Positions 1 to 7,886 of a stretch of 64,000 nt of DNA are shown here, piece after piece (the first letter of the stretch is position 1; each line of letters begins with the position of its first letter). The stretch comes from Gammaproteobacteria bacterium Milos-ODIII6 (GTDB taxonomy: Bacteria; Pseudomonadota; Gammaproteobacteria; Chromatiales; Chromatiaceae), in assembly GCA_029228645.1 (NCBI GenBank), contig JAPTHR010000007.1, positions 111,533-175,532 of the forward strand. Reading direction: 5' to 3'. The notes under the pieces were generated by a model that was not told where the DNA came from, made no database searches, and saw only the letters and a list, made by a program, of their open reading frames with translations. Position numbers and translations under genes: made by a program.

Positions 1-2
1 CG

Positions 3-350
3 GTAGCGTTGGCGCGGCCGGCACCCGCCAACCGGGCGGTGCGCAATCTCGTGCAGCGCGCCGAGGCGCAGCGCGAGGCGGGTGAGTATGCGGCCGCCCA
101 GGCGAGCCTTGAGCGTGCGCTTCGGATCGAGCCGGAGAATCCCGACCTCTGGAACCGCCTGGCGCATCTTTATCTGCTGCAGCAATCGTTTGCCCGCGCG
201 GAGCAGTTCGCGGCCAAGTCGAACAGCCTGCTGCAGGGTGATGATGGCCTCGCTGCAGACAACTGGTCGGTGATCGCTCAGGCGCGCCGCGCCCAGGGCG
301 ATGCCGCAGGCGCCCGCCAGGCGAGCGAGCGGGCACGGGTGCGGCGCTAG
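3..350 (+). CDS. TPR-repeat protein, 3' part only (gene enters from left edge)
   Basis: The frame is open to the window edge, so only the C-terminal ~115 residues are visible and the TTG at 9 need not be the start. The sequence reads as two tetratricopeptide repeats: a helix pair with the TPR signature spacing (A..GEYAAAQASLERALRIEP, then NPDLWNRLAHLYLLQQSFARAEQFAAKS) and a third degenerate helix pair rich in Ala, Arg and Gln. TPR arrays mediate protein-protein contacts; the partner cannot be told from this fragment. No signal peptide can be judged because the N-terminus is missing. The TAG stop at 348-350 coincides with the edge of an inserted MITE-like element, but the stop would exist without the insertion because the target itself reads CTAG. 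Confidence 0.7.
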   Translation, partial: VALARPAPANRAVRNLVQRAEAQREAGEYAAAQASLERALRIEPENPDLWNRLAHLYLLQQSFARAEQFAAKSNSLLQGDDGLAADNWSVIAQARRAQGDAAGARQASERARVRR

Positions 351-614
351 TGTGGTGAGTCAGAAGTTCGTTACGTTTCAGCGTGGCTGTGCGGGCCCAT
401 GGCTAGGCGCGCTTGCGCAGGAATGGCTGCACCCCTTTCAAGCAAGGGCAACAACGCCATGGGCCCGCACAGCCGCGCCCGAAGGGAGCCCCACAAACGG
501 GCCAATACTGCGTTACAGTCCTCGCAAAGGGCCTGCCATTCCCTTCGGACTGCGCCTTGTCTTGGCCCGTTTGTGGGGCTCTGAAATGCAACGAACTTCT
601 GACTCACCACACTA
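348..614. mobile_element. MITE-like non-autonomous element with long TIRs and two internal hairpins
   Basis: Terminal inverted repeats of about 31 bp sit at 350-380 and 582-612; they begin GTGTGGTGAGTCAGAAGTTC and differ at only two positions. Each end is bordered by TA inside CTAG (347-350 and 612-615), which fits a duplicated TA target as made by IS630/Tc1-type transposases. Inside are two further perfect inverted repeats: 385-402 with 457-474 (18 bp) and 486-505 with 562-581 (20 bp). The DNA or its transcript could therefore fold into an outer stem carrying two hairpins. No open frame inside resembles a transposase, so movement would depend on an enzyme supplied elsewhere. The structure is read directly; the IS630 family assignment is inference. 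Confidence 0.8.
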
Positions 615-689
615 GGAGTCCGCGCAATTTGACGCAGTCCCGGATGCGCCAGGCTGCTAAACTCGTTTTTTTCCCCGCAGGATGGCGAT

Positions 690-1187
690 GTGTCTCCCCC
701 GTATGCCGCAGACAAGCTGATTGCCCAGGCGCGCGAGCTCGCAGCGGAATACCGCCGGGCCATGGGGAAACCTCTGCCCGGTGTCAGTACCGAGATCGCC
801 GAGCATGATGCCATCCGCCTGCTTTCGCTCGAACCCAGGAGCGAGGAGCAGGGCGGCTGGGATGCGCTGGATCCGGCGTCAGGTGAGCGTATCCAGATCA
901 AGTCGCGCACCATCTTCGACGAGAGCAAGGGCGGCGAGCGCATCGGGCAGCTCAAGGTGAACCAGGAGTGGGACGCGGTGGTGTTGGTGCTCATGGATGA
1001 GAATTACGAGCCCTACGAGATCTACCGCGCCCATCGCGACGACCTGAGTGAATATCTTGATCGTTCCAGCGCCAACCGCGCCAAGCGTGGCGCAATGTCT
1101 GTGGCGCGCTTCAAGATCCTCGGCGAGCTGGTATGGGACGCGGTCAATGGGAGACAAGAGGAAACCTGGGACAACCAGGCAGACTGA
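690..1187 (+). CDS. Hypothetical protein, possible PD-(D/E)XK nuclease-like fold
   Basis: The gene encodes 165 residues from a GTG at 690. There is no signal peptide or membrane segment; the N-terminal third is helical (AADKLIAQARELAAEYRRAMG). The central stretch has an acidic and His-containing turn (E35..E38-H-D), GWDALD at 56-61 and a beta-strand RIQIKSR with Lys71. This D/E...(Q/E)xK arrangement resembles the catalytic core of restriction-endonuclease-like proteins, but the usual second acidic residue of E-x-K is replaced by Gln (QIK), so activity is uncertain. The downstream helicase gene begins inside this one (ATG 1133) or 9 bp after it (GTG 1196), which suggests co-translation and a DNA-related role. 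I do not recognise a named family with certainty. Confidence 0.75.
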   Translation: MSPPYAADKLIAQARELAAEYRRAMGKPLPGVSTEIAEHDAIRLLSLEPRSEEQGGWDALDPASGERIQIKSRTIFDESKGGERIGQLKVNQEWDAVVLVLMDENYEPYEIYRAHRDDLSEYLDRSSANRAKRGAMSVARFKILGELVWDAVNGRQEETWDNQAD

Positions 1188-3109
1188 TCGCGCCGGTGTT
1201 TTCGGATATTGAGGACGTACTCGGCCCGGATGGGCAACTGGCGCGCCAGGTGGAAGGATTCGCGCATCGCCCGCAGCAGGTCGGGATGGCGCAGGCCGTG
1301 CTCGACGCGATCGAGGATGGAGAAAACCTGATCGTCGAGGCAGGCACCGGCACGGGCAAGACCTTTGCCTACCTGGTGCCGGCGCTTCTGTCGGGCAAGA
1401 AGGTCATCGTCTCCACCGGTACGCGCAACCTGCAAGACCAGCTGTTCCTGCGCGACCTGCCGCGGGTAGTGGATATCCTGGCAAGCCCCGCCCGCACCGC
1501 GCTGCTCAAGGGCCGGGCGAATTATCTCTGCATCCATCGTATGGAACTGGCGCTGCTGGACAGCCGCGGCCACCCCCACCATACCCTGCGCGCGCTGCTC
1601 AAGGTGCGAGACTGGTCGCATGCGACCGAGCGTGGGGATATCGCCGAGCTGGGCGAGGTGGCGGAGGACTCGCCGGTCTGGCCCCTGGTCACCTCGAGCA
1701 CCGAGAACTGCCTCGGCCAGGACTGCCCGGCCTGGAGCAAGTGTCACCTGGTGGAGGCTCGGCGCCGCGCCCAGGAGGCGGACGTGGTGGTCATCAACCA
1801 TCACCTGCTGTGCGCGGATTTCGCCATCCGCGATACCGGTTTCGGGGAGCTGCTGCCGGCCGCGGAGGTGTTCATCATCGATGAGGCCCACCAACTGCCG
1901 GATGTCGCCAGCAACTTCTTCGGCGCCACCCTGAGTACCCGCCAGATCACCGAACTGGCGCAGGACACCCGCGCCGAGTACCACCGCGAGGCCGGCGACC
2001 TGCCCAGGCTGCTCGACCAGATCGACACCGTGGACAAGGCAGGCAAGGATCTGCGCCTGACGTTCGAGCGCCAGCCAACGCGCGGCGCCTGGTCGGAGAT
2101 CGAGGACGAGAGCGTTATCCAGGAGGCCCTGGAGGCACTGGCCGCGCGACTGGATGAGTTGGAGGGCATGCTGGATACGGTCCAGGGACGCGGCAAGGGC
2201 CTCGACAGCTGCCTGGAACGGGCCCGCTCCCTGGGCAGGCTGCTCGGCGAGCTGCGTACACCCTCGGCGGCCGAAGAAGTCGTGCGCTGGTTCGAGGTGT
2301 TCGGCCACAGCCTGCGTCTCAATAGCACCCCGATCGACATCGCGGAGGTATTCGGCAACACCATGCTGCAACACCCCGCGAGCTGGATATTCACCTCCGC
2401 CACCCTGGCGGTGGGCGACAGCTTCGACCATTTCCAACGCCAGCTGGGCATCGTCGAGGCGCGCACCGGCAAGTGGGACAGCCCCTTCGATTACCAACAC
2501 CAGGCACTGTGGTATGTGCCGCAGGGCATGCCGGAGCCGAGTGATCGTGGCTATGTGCAGGCGGTGATGCGCGAGGCGACGGCGCTGATCAAGGCCAGCG
2601 GCGGACGGACCTTCCTGCTGTTCACCAGTTACCGCGCGCTCAACGAGGCGGCCGACCTACTGGAGGAGGCCGATCTCGGTTACCCGGTCCTGGTGCAGGG
2701 CGAGATGCCGAAGGCGGAGCTGCTGCGCCGCTTCGTGAAGCATGGCAACGCGGTGCTGCTGGGCACCGCCAGTTTCTGGGAAGGCGTGGATGTGCGCGGC
2801 GAGGCGCTCTCGCTGGTGGTGATCGACAAGCTGCCCTTCGCCTCGCCGGGCGACCCGGTCCTGCAGGCGCGCCTGGATGCGATTCGGGCGCGCGGCGGCA
2901 ATCCCTTCATGGATTACCAGGTGCCGCAGGCGGCGATCGCACTCAAACAGGGGGCCGGGCGGCTGATCCGCGATGTCACCGATCGAGGCGTGCTGGTGCT
3001 GTGCGACCCCAGGATGCTGAAGAAGTCCTATGGGCATACCTTCCTGGACGCCATGCCGGCGTTTGCACGGACCCGCGATCCGGCGGTCGCGCTGGCCTTC
3101 TTCGAGTAA
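1133..3109 (+). CDS. yoaA: ATP-dependent DNA helicase, DinG/YoaA (XPD-like) family
   Basis: This is a superfamily 2 XPD/DinG-type 5'-3' helicase with an iron-sulfur cluster. Counting from ATG 1133, Walker A is EAGTGTGKT at 69-77, the Walker B/DEAH box is IIDEAHQLPD near residue 250, and motifs V and VI appear as GTASFWEGVDVRG and QGAGRLIRD. The four cluster cysteines lie between Walker A and DEAH (NYLC..., NCLGQDC, SKC). Two starts are possible: ATG 1133 gives 658 residues and overlaps the previous gene by 55 bp; GTG 1196 gives 637 residues, closer to E. coli YoaA, and begins just before the conserved FSDIEDVLGPDG. The next gene is tsaB, and yoaA lies beside tsaB in E. coli too. YoaA-type helicases act in replication-linked DNA repair. 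Confidence 0.93.
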   Translation: MGRGQWETRGNLGQPGRLIAPVFSDIEDVLGPDGQLARQVEGFAHRPQQVGMAQAVLDAIEDGENLIVEAGTGTGKTFAYLVPALLSGKKVIVSTGTRNLQDQLFLRDLPRVVDILASPARTALLKGRANYLCIHRMELALLDSRGHPHHTLRALLKVRDWSHATERGDIAELGEVAEDSPVWPLVTSSTENCLGQDCPAWSKCHLVEARRRAQEADVVVINHHLLCADFAIRDTGFGELLPAAEVFIIDEAHQLPDVASNFFGATLSTRQITELAQDTRAEYHREAGDLPRLLDQIDTVDKAGKDLRLTFERQPTRGAWSEIEDESVIQEALEALAARLDELEGMLDTVQGRGKGLDSCLERARSLGRLLGELRTPSAAEEVVRWFEVFGHSLRLNSTPIDIAEVFGNTMLQHPASWIFTSATLAVGDSFDHFQRQLGIVEARTGKWDSPFDYQHQALWYVPQGMPEPSDRGYVQAVMREATALIKASGGRTFLLFTSYRALNEAADLLEEADLGYPVLVQGEMPKAELLRRFVKHGNAVLLGTASFWEGVDVRGEALSLVVIDKLPFASPGDPVLQARLDAIRARGGNPFMDYQVPQAAIALKQGAGRLIRDVTDRGVLVLCDPRMLKKSYGHTFLDAMPAFARTRDPAVALAFFE

Positions 3110-3157
3110 CCGAACTTACCAAGCAGCCCACTAGGGTGCGCGGGTTAGAATACGGGC

Positions 3158-3850
3158 ATGAAGATTCTCGCGATCGATACCACCGAGCAGGCCTGTTCGG
3201 CCGCCCTGTTACTGGATGACGCCGTAACCGAGTCCTACCAGGTCGCGGCGCGTCAGCATTCGCAGCTGATCCTCCCGATGGTGGAGGGGCTGCTGGCTGA
3301 GGCCGAGCTGTCGCTTGCCCAGCTCGATGGGCTCGCCTTCGCGCGTGGCCCGGGTTCCTTTACCGGGGTGCGCATCGCTGCCGCGGTGACCCAGGGCCTG
3401 GCTGTCGCCGCTGACCTTCCGGTTGCGCCGGTCTCCAGCTTGCTGGCGTTGGCCCAGGGGGTGATGCTCGGGACAGGGGATGCACGGGTGCTGGCGGTGT
3501 TCGACGCCCGCATGGGTGAGCTGTATTGGGCCCCCTGCGAGGGGCAGGGCGGCCGGATGCAGTTCGCTGCCCCGGAACGGGTCAGTGGCGTCGCGGATGT
3601 CTCGCTGCCACCCGGCTTCAGCGGGTGGGTCGTGGCGGGCAGTGGGGTATCACCCTATGGGGATCAGCTCGAGGCCTCGCTGGGGGGCGCTGCGGTCGCC
3701 CGTTACCCCGAGGCAAGCGTGCATGCGCGCGATGTGGCCACGCTTGCGGCAGCGGATTTCGAGCGAGGCAGCGGGGTGCCGGCCGAACAGGCGCTGCCCG
3801 TCTATCTGCGCGATCAGGTGGCGCATAAGATGCGCAAGGCGCCGACCTGA
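3158..3850 (+). CDS. tsaB: tRNA t6A threonylcarbamoyltransferase complex subunit TsaB
   Basis: TsaB is the scaffolding subunit of the TsaBDE complex that makes N6-threonylcarbamoyladenosine at position 37 of ANN-decoding tRNAs. The 230-residue protein begins with the ASKHA-fold signature MKILAIDTTEQACSAAL and carries the conserved ARGPGSFTGVRI segment near residues 67-78, both diagnostic for the YeaZ/TsaB family. As usual for TsaB it lacks the metal-binding histidines of TsaD. Its length matches E. coli TsaB (231). It lies 48 bp after the YoaA-like helicase on the same strand and converges with the COG0523 GTPase gene 10 bp away, leaving little room for a separate terminator. Confidence 0.95.
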   Translation: MKILAIDTTEQACSAALLLDDAVTESYQVAARQHSQLILPMVEGLLAEAELSLAQLDGLAFARGPGSFTGVRIAAAVTQGLAVAADLPVAPVSSLLALAQGVMLGTGDARVLAVFDARMGELYWAPCEGQGGRMQFAAPERVSGVADVSLPPGFSGWVVAGSGVSPYGDQLEASLGGAAVARYPEASVHARDVATLAAADFERGSGVPAEQALPVYLRDQVAHKMRKAPT

Positions 3851-3860
3851 GAATTACCGC

Positions 3861-4847
3861 TCAGCGGGTGCCGCTATCGTCGAGCGCAAGCCCACGCAAT
3901 GCCAGCTCCAGCTCGGCAAGGTCCATCGGCCGGGAGTCGATCAGCTGCAGGCGAGAACTCTCGCCGGCGGCGGCAGCCCGGGTCTCGCAATCCCCACCGG
4001 CGCGGTTGTAGCTGAAATCACCTGCTTCACACCGGAACAGTCCCTTGATGCGTTCCTGCGGCAGGGCGTCCAGCCACGCCAGCAGGGCCTCCCGGTCGAA
4101 TCCGTATCCGGAGCCGATCAGCCAGCCCGCGCGGTAATACCCATCCGCCTTTCCCTCGAAGTTCAGCCAGTCCCGTTGCGCGGCCTCCGCCTTGGGGATG
4201 CCGGGCGCCTGCGCCAGCAGGTAAGCGTGCGCCTCGGGGAAGCAGGCGCTGTGTTCCTCCGCGCCCAGCGACAGCAGGGCGGGGTCAACAATGCCGTACT
4301 CGGTGATCACGATGCGCGCCTTGCGCGGTTCCAGGGTGGCTGCGAAAGTCAGCAAGCGGTCCTCGTCGACCTCGCTGTAAGCGTCCGCCTTGTTGGCGAT
4401 CAGGATATCCGCAAGATGAATCTGGTCGATGAAATTGGGATGCTCGCGGTGGCGCGCCGAGTCGAGGTGGCGTGCATCCATGACGCACAGGGTGGCCTGC
4501 AGATGGAGCACCCCCTGGTAGAGCGGCGAGCGCAGCTGTTCCAGAATCTGTGCCGGGTGTCCCAGGCCGCTGGGTTCGATCAGGATGCGATCCGGCCGCT
4601 GCTGCCGGATCAGGCGGTTGAGACCCACCCCGAAGGCGGGCGCCGCCACGCAGCAGAGACAACCGCCGGCGACCTCCTCGATCGCCACGCCGGTCTCGTC
4701 GAGCAGCAGACCGTCGACCCCCGCCTCACCGAACTCGTTGACCAGTACCGCCCAACGTTGCTGCTCGGGCTTGTGCTGCAGCAGGTGCCGGATGAGCGTG
4801 GTCTTGCCGGTGCCGAGGAACCCGGTGACCAGGTTGACCGCAATCAT
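3861..4847 (-). CDS. COG0523 (CobW/YjiA-like) G3E-family GTPase, putative metal chaperone
   Basis: This 328-residue protein is a G3E GTPase. Walker A is GFLGTGKTT at 9-17, the family metal site CxCC is GGCLCC at 61-66, and the guanine-specificity loop appears as NKAD around residue 155. The C-terminal CobW_C-like half (from ~230) contains SGYGFDREALLAWLDALP and a FRCEAGDFSYN segment. COG0523 proteins use GTP to load metals, typically Zn, onto client proteins; the substrate here is unknown. Its ATG overlaps the stop of the upstream MotB-like gene as ATGA (4844-4847), so the two are translationally coupled. This is unusual company for a COG0523 protein and links it to the proton-channel pair. 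Confidence 0.9.
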   Translation of the reverse strand: MIAVNLVTGFLGTGKTTLIRHLLQHKPEQQRWAVLVNEFGEAGVDGLLLDETGVAIEEVAGGCLCCVAAPAFGVGLNRLIRQQRPDRILIEPSGLGHPAQILEQLRSPLYQGVLHLQATLCVMDARHLDSARHREHPNFIDQIHLADILIANKADAYSEVDEDRLLTFAATLEPRKARIVITEYGIVDPALLSLGAEEHSACFPEAHAYLLAQAPGIPKAEAAQRDWLNFEGKADGYYRAGWLIGSGYGFDREALLAWLDALPQERIKGLFRCEAGDFSYNRAGGDCETRAAAAGESSRLQLIDSRPMDLAELELALRGLALDDSGTR

Positions 4848-5902
4848 TGGCCGCCGCTTTGTTCCTTTGTTTCCTTCTGCTCGATCGGGCTGTCCCGCGC
4901 ATCCGCACGGAAGTAATAGTCGTAGCTGGTATGCAGATGGTTGGTGAATTCCCAGGCCTCGTTGTAGGACAGTCCGCTGTTATCCGGGAAGATGACCTTC
5001 ACGTACAGCCCGTCGGCATGCTCACGCATCAGGCGGGTCAGCACCAGGTCGAGTCTGCGGCGCGATATCGTCTGGAACTCGCCGCTGCTGCCCTCGCGCC
5101 AGGAGATGTTCTTCTTGCCCAGCTTCTTCGAGTAGCGCACCTCGACCAGGTGGCGGCCCTGGGAAGAGCGGGCCGGGCGCACCAGCTTGTCGTACTTGAC
5201 CTGGAGGTTGTCGTAGTCACCCGCGAGTACGAGGTACTTGCGATCCAGTTCCTGTGTGCTCTTGCGCGCACTCTCGAGGGCCTGGCTGCTGGAGCTGAGT
5301 TGATCCTGCAGCTGGTTCGCCTGGTCCTGCGATTCCCTCAGGCTGAGTTGAAGGCTGTCGATGTTGGCCTGCAGGCTGCGGGCGTCGTCACGTGCCGTCT
5401 GGAGCTCGATCTCGCGATTTCGCAGCGATTGGGTCAGGGTGCGCAGGCGCGCCTCCTTGTTCTTTATATCGCTCTCGAGTTGCTGGCGCGTGAGCGTGAG
5501 CCGCGACGATTCCCGGCTGAGTTCATCGCGCTGGCTGGTGAGATCGCCGATGCTGACGAGCTGTTCGCTGATCACCGACTCGCGTTCCAGGCCCTTCTGC
5601 CGGAGTCGCAGCACCTCCAGGCGCAGCTGATCGACACGTTCCCGGGCACGGTGCAGCGCCATCGACAGGCTGTCCTTTTCCTCCCCGGTGGCGCGCGCCA
5701 GTTCAGCGGCGATGCGTTCCGCTTCCATGGTGGAGCGCAGCTGGTTGACCAGTTCCATGTTGCGCAGCAACAGCACGACGAGCGCGATCAGGAAGATCAT
5801 CACGACCGTGGTCATGATGTCGGTGAAGGAAGGCCAGAAGCTCTCGTTGACCTGGCCTTCCTGGCGATTCAGGCGCAGGTCGATGAAGCCGTCGTCGTTC
5901 AT
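4844..5902 (-). CDS. MotB/ExbD-like single-span protein with long coiled-coil stalk
   Basis: A short cytoplasmic N-terminus is followed by ESFWPSFTDIMTTVVM and one membrane span (about residues 26-46). Asp28 sits at its start, where MotB/ExbD/TolR carry their essential proton-binding Asp. Residues ~50-235 form a heptad-rich coiled coil (long Glu/Arg/Leu/Gln runs), and the last ~110 residues form a mixed alpha/beta domain (HLVEVRYSKK..., LYVKVIFPDNSGLSYNEAWEF). That domain does not show the OmpA-type peptidoglycan-binding motif of MotB or ZorB. The start overlaps the stop of the MotA/TolQ-like gene (ATGA at 5899-5902) and the stop overlaps the GTPase start. I infer the rotating or force-transmitting half of a proton-driven 5:2 motor; its target is unknown. 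Confidence 0.75.
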   Translation of the reverse strand: MNDDGFIDLRLNRQEGQVNESFWPSFTDIMTTVVMIFLIALVVLLLRNMELVNQLRSTMEAERIAAELARATGEEKDSLSMALHRARERVDQLRLEVLRLRQKGLERESVISEQLVSIGDLTSQRDELSRESSRLTLTRQQLESDIKNKEARLRTLTQSLRNREIELQTARDDARSLQANIDSLQLSLRESQDQANQLQDQLSSSSQALESARKSTQELDRKYLVLAGDYDNLQVKYDKLVRPARSSQGRHLVEVRYSKKLGKKNISWREGSSGEFQTISRRRLDLVLTRLMREHADGLYVKVIFPDNSGLSYNEAWEFTNHLHTSYDYYFRADARDSPIEQKETKEQSGGQ

Positions 5903-6879
5903 TCGTCGTCACGCAGGCGGAAGCCGAGGCGCAGCAGGCGGGTGATGGTGCCCATGTCCTGCTTGAGGCTGTCGACCTTGTCGCGGTGATGCTCGAGGGT
6001 CGCGGCGATGTGATCCTCGGTCTGCTTGAATGCGGCCTGCGATTTCTGCATTTCCGCCACCAGGGTCTGCAGCGAGCGGATCAGGCCCGTGAACTCGTAC
6101 AGCACGGTGTCCGTCTGGACCTGGAACTTGGGCATCAGGTAGTTGGTGGTCACCTGCTCGATGCCGCTGATCAGGTTGGTCTGCGCATCGCTCAGGCGGA
6201 GGTGGAAGTAGCCGAAGAAGACATAGCAGACGATCGCGGTGATGGTGGTGGAGAGGGCCGTGGACATGCCATGGATGACCATGCCCATGCCGCTCGCATC
6301 GATCGCGTTTTCCAACACGTCAGATGCCCCGACCAGGGCGATCGACAGCGACACGATGGTGCCGAATACGCCAGTCAGGATCAGGATGTTGTTGACGAAG
6401 CGGGCCAGGCTGCTGCGGGTGCTCTCTGCTGCCACCAGGGTGGAGGCGAGGGCGTTCTGATTGATCGGGGTGTGACTTTCGTGCAACTCTAAAAGGGTGC
6501 GGTAGCGACGGGCCATCAGCGAGTTGGCCGGCAGTCCCTTGAGGGGTTCGTCCGGTCGCCGCGACTGGTTGCGGATGAAACGGATGACTGCGTTCTCTTC
6601 GCGGGCGTAGCCGAGCAGGCTGATCGAGATGCGGAGCATGCCGACCAGGAAGAGGGCGACGATGGTGCCGTTGATGATCCAGCCGACTCGTGTGAGCTGG
6701 TCCTGGAGGTAAATCTGGTTGACGTAGTCCCATTGCCAGTAGCCCAGGCCGCCCGCCACCAGGATGAGAAATACCAGCCGAACCATGGTGTTACGGCTGT
6801 AATGGCGGTGAAAGTTGATGTCGCCCAAGTGTCTGCCCTCGCACGGGAACGCTGAATCGAGTGGCGCGAAGTCTATCAT
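5899..6879 (-). CDS. MotA/TolQ/ExbB-family proton-channel protein
   Basis: This 326-residue membrane protein has four predicted spans: about residues 33-51, 66-88, ~163-185 (ILILTGVFGTIVSLSIALVG) and ~205-227 (STALSTTITAIVCYVFFGYF). The third and fourth contain the GxFGT and small-residue/Thr patterns typical of the TolQ/ExbB/MotA ion path. The C-terminal ~90 residues are a cytoplasmic helical tail (EMQKSQAAFKQTEDHIAATLEHH). The start at 6879 has AGGA about 11 nt upstream on the minus strand; Met32 (6786) is an alternative without an evident ribosome site. It is the first gene of a three-gene operon with ATGA overlaps at both junctions, paired with a MotB-like protein, and diverges from the ferritin-like gene at 6920. 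Confidence 0.85.
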   Translation of the reverse strand: MIDFAPLDSAFPCEGRHLGDINFHRHYSRNTMVRLVFLILVAGGLGYWQWDYVNQIYLQDQLTRVGWIINGTIVALFLVGMLRISISLLGYAREENAVIRFIRNQSRRPDEPLKGLPANSLMARRYRTLLELHESHTPINQNALASTLVAAESTRSSLARFVNNILILTGVFGTIVSLSIALVGASDVLENAIDASGMGMVIHGMSTALSTTITAIVCYVFFGYFHLRLSDAQTNLISGIEQVTTNYLMPKFQVQTDTVLYEFTGLIRSLQTLVAEMQKSQAAFKQTEDHIAATLEHHRDKVDSLKQDMGTITRLLRLGFRLRDDE

Positions 6880-6919
6880 TTAACGGGGTATTCCTGTGTC
6901 CAGGGAATCCAGGCAGAGC

Positions 6920-7726
6920 ATGACTGACAATCTCTATCGAGCCGCTTATGACTGTCTGATGCTCGCCGACCCGGCGCGCAAACAGGCGGCTGCCAGCGAG
7001 CTGTACCGGCGTTATCAGGCCGGTGAATTGTCTCTCGAGGCACGCCCCGTGCCCGACGTGCAAACCCCCGGTCGACCGCTCCAGCCGGTGCTGGTGCCGC
7101 CCGCAGAGCTGGCGCATCGCCGCATTGGCACCCCGGAGGGGCAAGCAGCGCTCATCCACGCAGTGGCGCATATCGAGTTCAATGCGATCAACCTTGCCTG
7201 TGATGCGGCCTGCCGTTATCAGGGGCTGCCCGAGGGCTACTACGCCGACTGGTTACAGGTGGCCGCCGAGGAGGCCAAGCATTTCGGCCTGTTGCAGCAA
7301 CGTCTGCAGCAACTGGGCCACGCCTACGGCGACTTCCCGGCGCACAACGGCCTGTGGGAACTGGCGCAGAAGACCGCCGACGACCCCCTGCGTCGCATGG
7401 CCCTGGTGCCGCGGGTGATGGAGGCGCGCGGCCTGGATGTGACCCCGGGGATGATCAAACGCTTCGAGCGGATCGGCGATGAGCGCACCGTCGGGGTTCT
7501 GCAGATCATCCTGCGGGAGGAGGTCGGCCACGTCGAGGCCGGCTCACGCTGGTTCCGCTACCTGTGCGAGCAACGCGGGCTCGACCCCGAAACCCATTAT
7601 TTCGAGCTGCTGAACGACTACTTCAAGGGCGGTATCCGCTGTCCGCTGCACAAGGAGGCGCGCCGGCAGGCCGGTTTCAGCGAGGCGGAGCTGGAGCGGC
7701 TCGAGGGGATGTGCCAGCGGAGCTGA
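6920..7726 (+). CDS. DUF455 ferritin-like protein
   Basis: The protein has 268 residues from ATG 6920, which has AGG a few bases upstream; the in-frame GTG at 6896 is less likely. It is an all-helical ferritin-like fold with carboxylate/His pairs on four helices: AHIEFNAINL, AAEEAKHFGLL, VPRVMEARGLD and LREEVGHVEAG. These ExxH-type pairs are the expected ligands of a di-iron or similar centre. The region matches the DUF455 family, whose members are thought to be ferritin-like oxidases or hydroxylases with unproven substrates. There is no signal peptide, so it is cytoplasmic. It shares an intergenic region of about 40 bp with the divergent MotA/TolQ-like gene and has no same-strand partner nearby. 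Confidence 0.85.
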   Translation: MTDNLYRAAYDCLMLADPARKQAAASELYRRYQAGELSLEARPVPDVQTPGRPLQPVLVPPAELAHRRIGTPEGQAALIHAVAHIEFNAINLACDAACRYQGLPEGYYADWLQVAAEEAKHFGLLQQRLQQLGHAYGDFPAHNGLWELAQKTADDPLRRMALVPRVMEARGLDVTPGMIKRFERIGDERTVGVLQIILREEVGHVEAGSRWFRYLCEQRGLDPETHYFELLNDYFKGGIRCPLHKEARRQAGFSEAELERLEGMCQRS

Positions 7727-7886
7727 GCCGTTCCTCTTCAGTGGCTCTCAAGGGCCTCGTTGGCAACCGGAGCGGACATCCGGATTGCGCCGGTGGAGTT
7801 CTGCCTGCGGCTGTAAATGGACGATCGCTCTTGCTATCTTGAATCCTCTGCACCCCTGCGTGGAAAACAATCAAAAGGTATTTTTC

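Noticed and set aside
371..994. 207-residue minus-strand frame across the MITE-like element
   Set aside because: It crosses both the inverted repeats and the nuclease-like gene without any conserved feature; it exists only because the repeats lack stops in that phase.
3861..6879. Zorya anti-phage system
   Set aside because: The pair has MotA/MotB character like ZorA/ZorB, but the B protein lacks the OmpA-type domain and no ZorC, ZorD or ZorE-like gene is adjacent; the third gene is a COG0523 GTPase.
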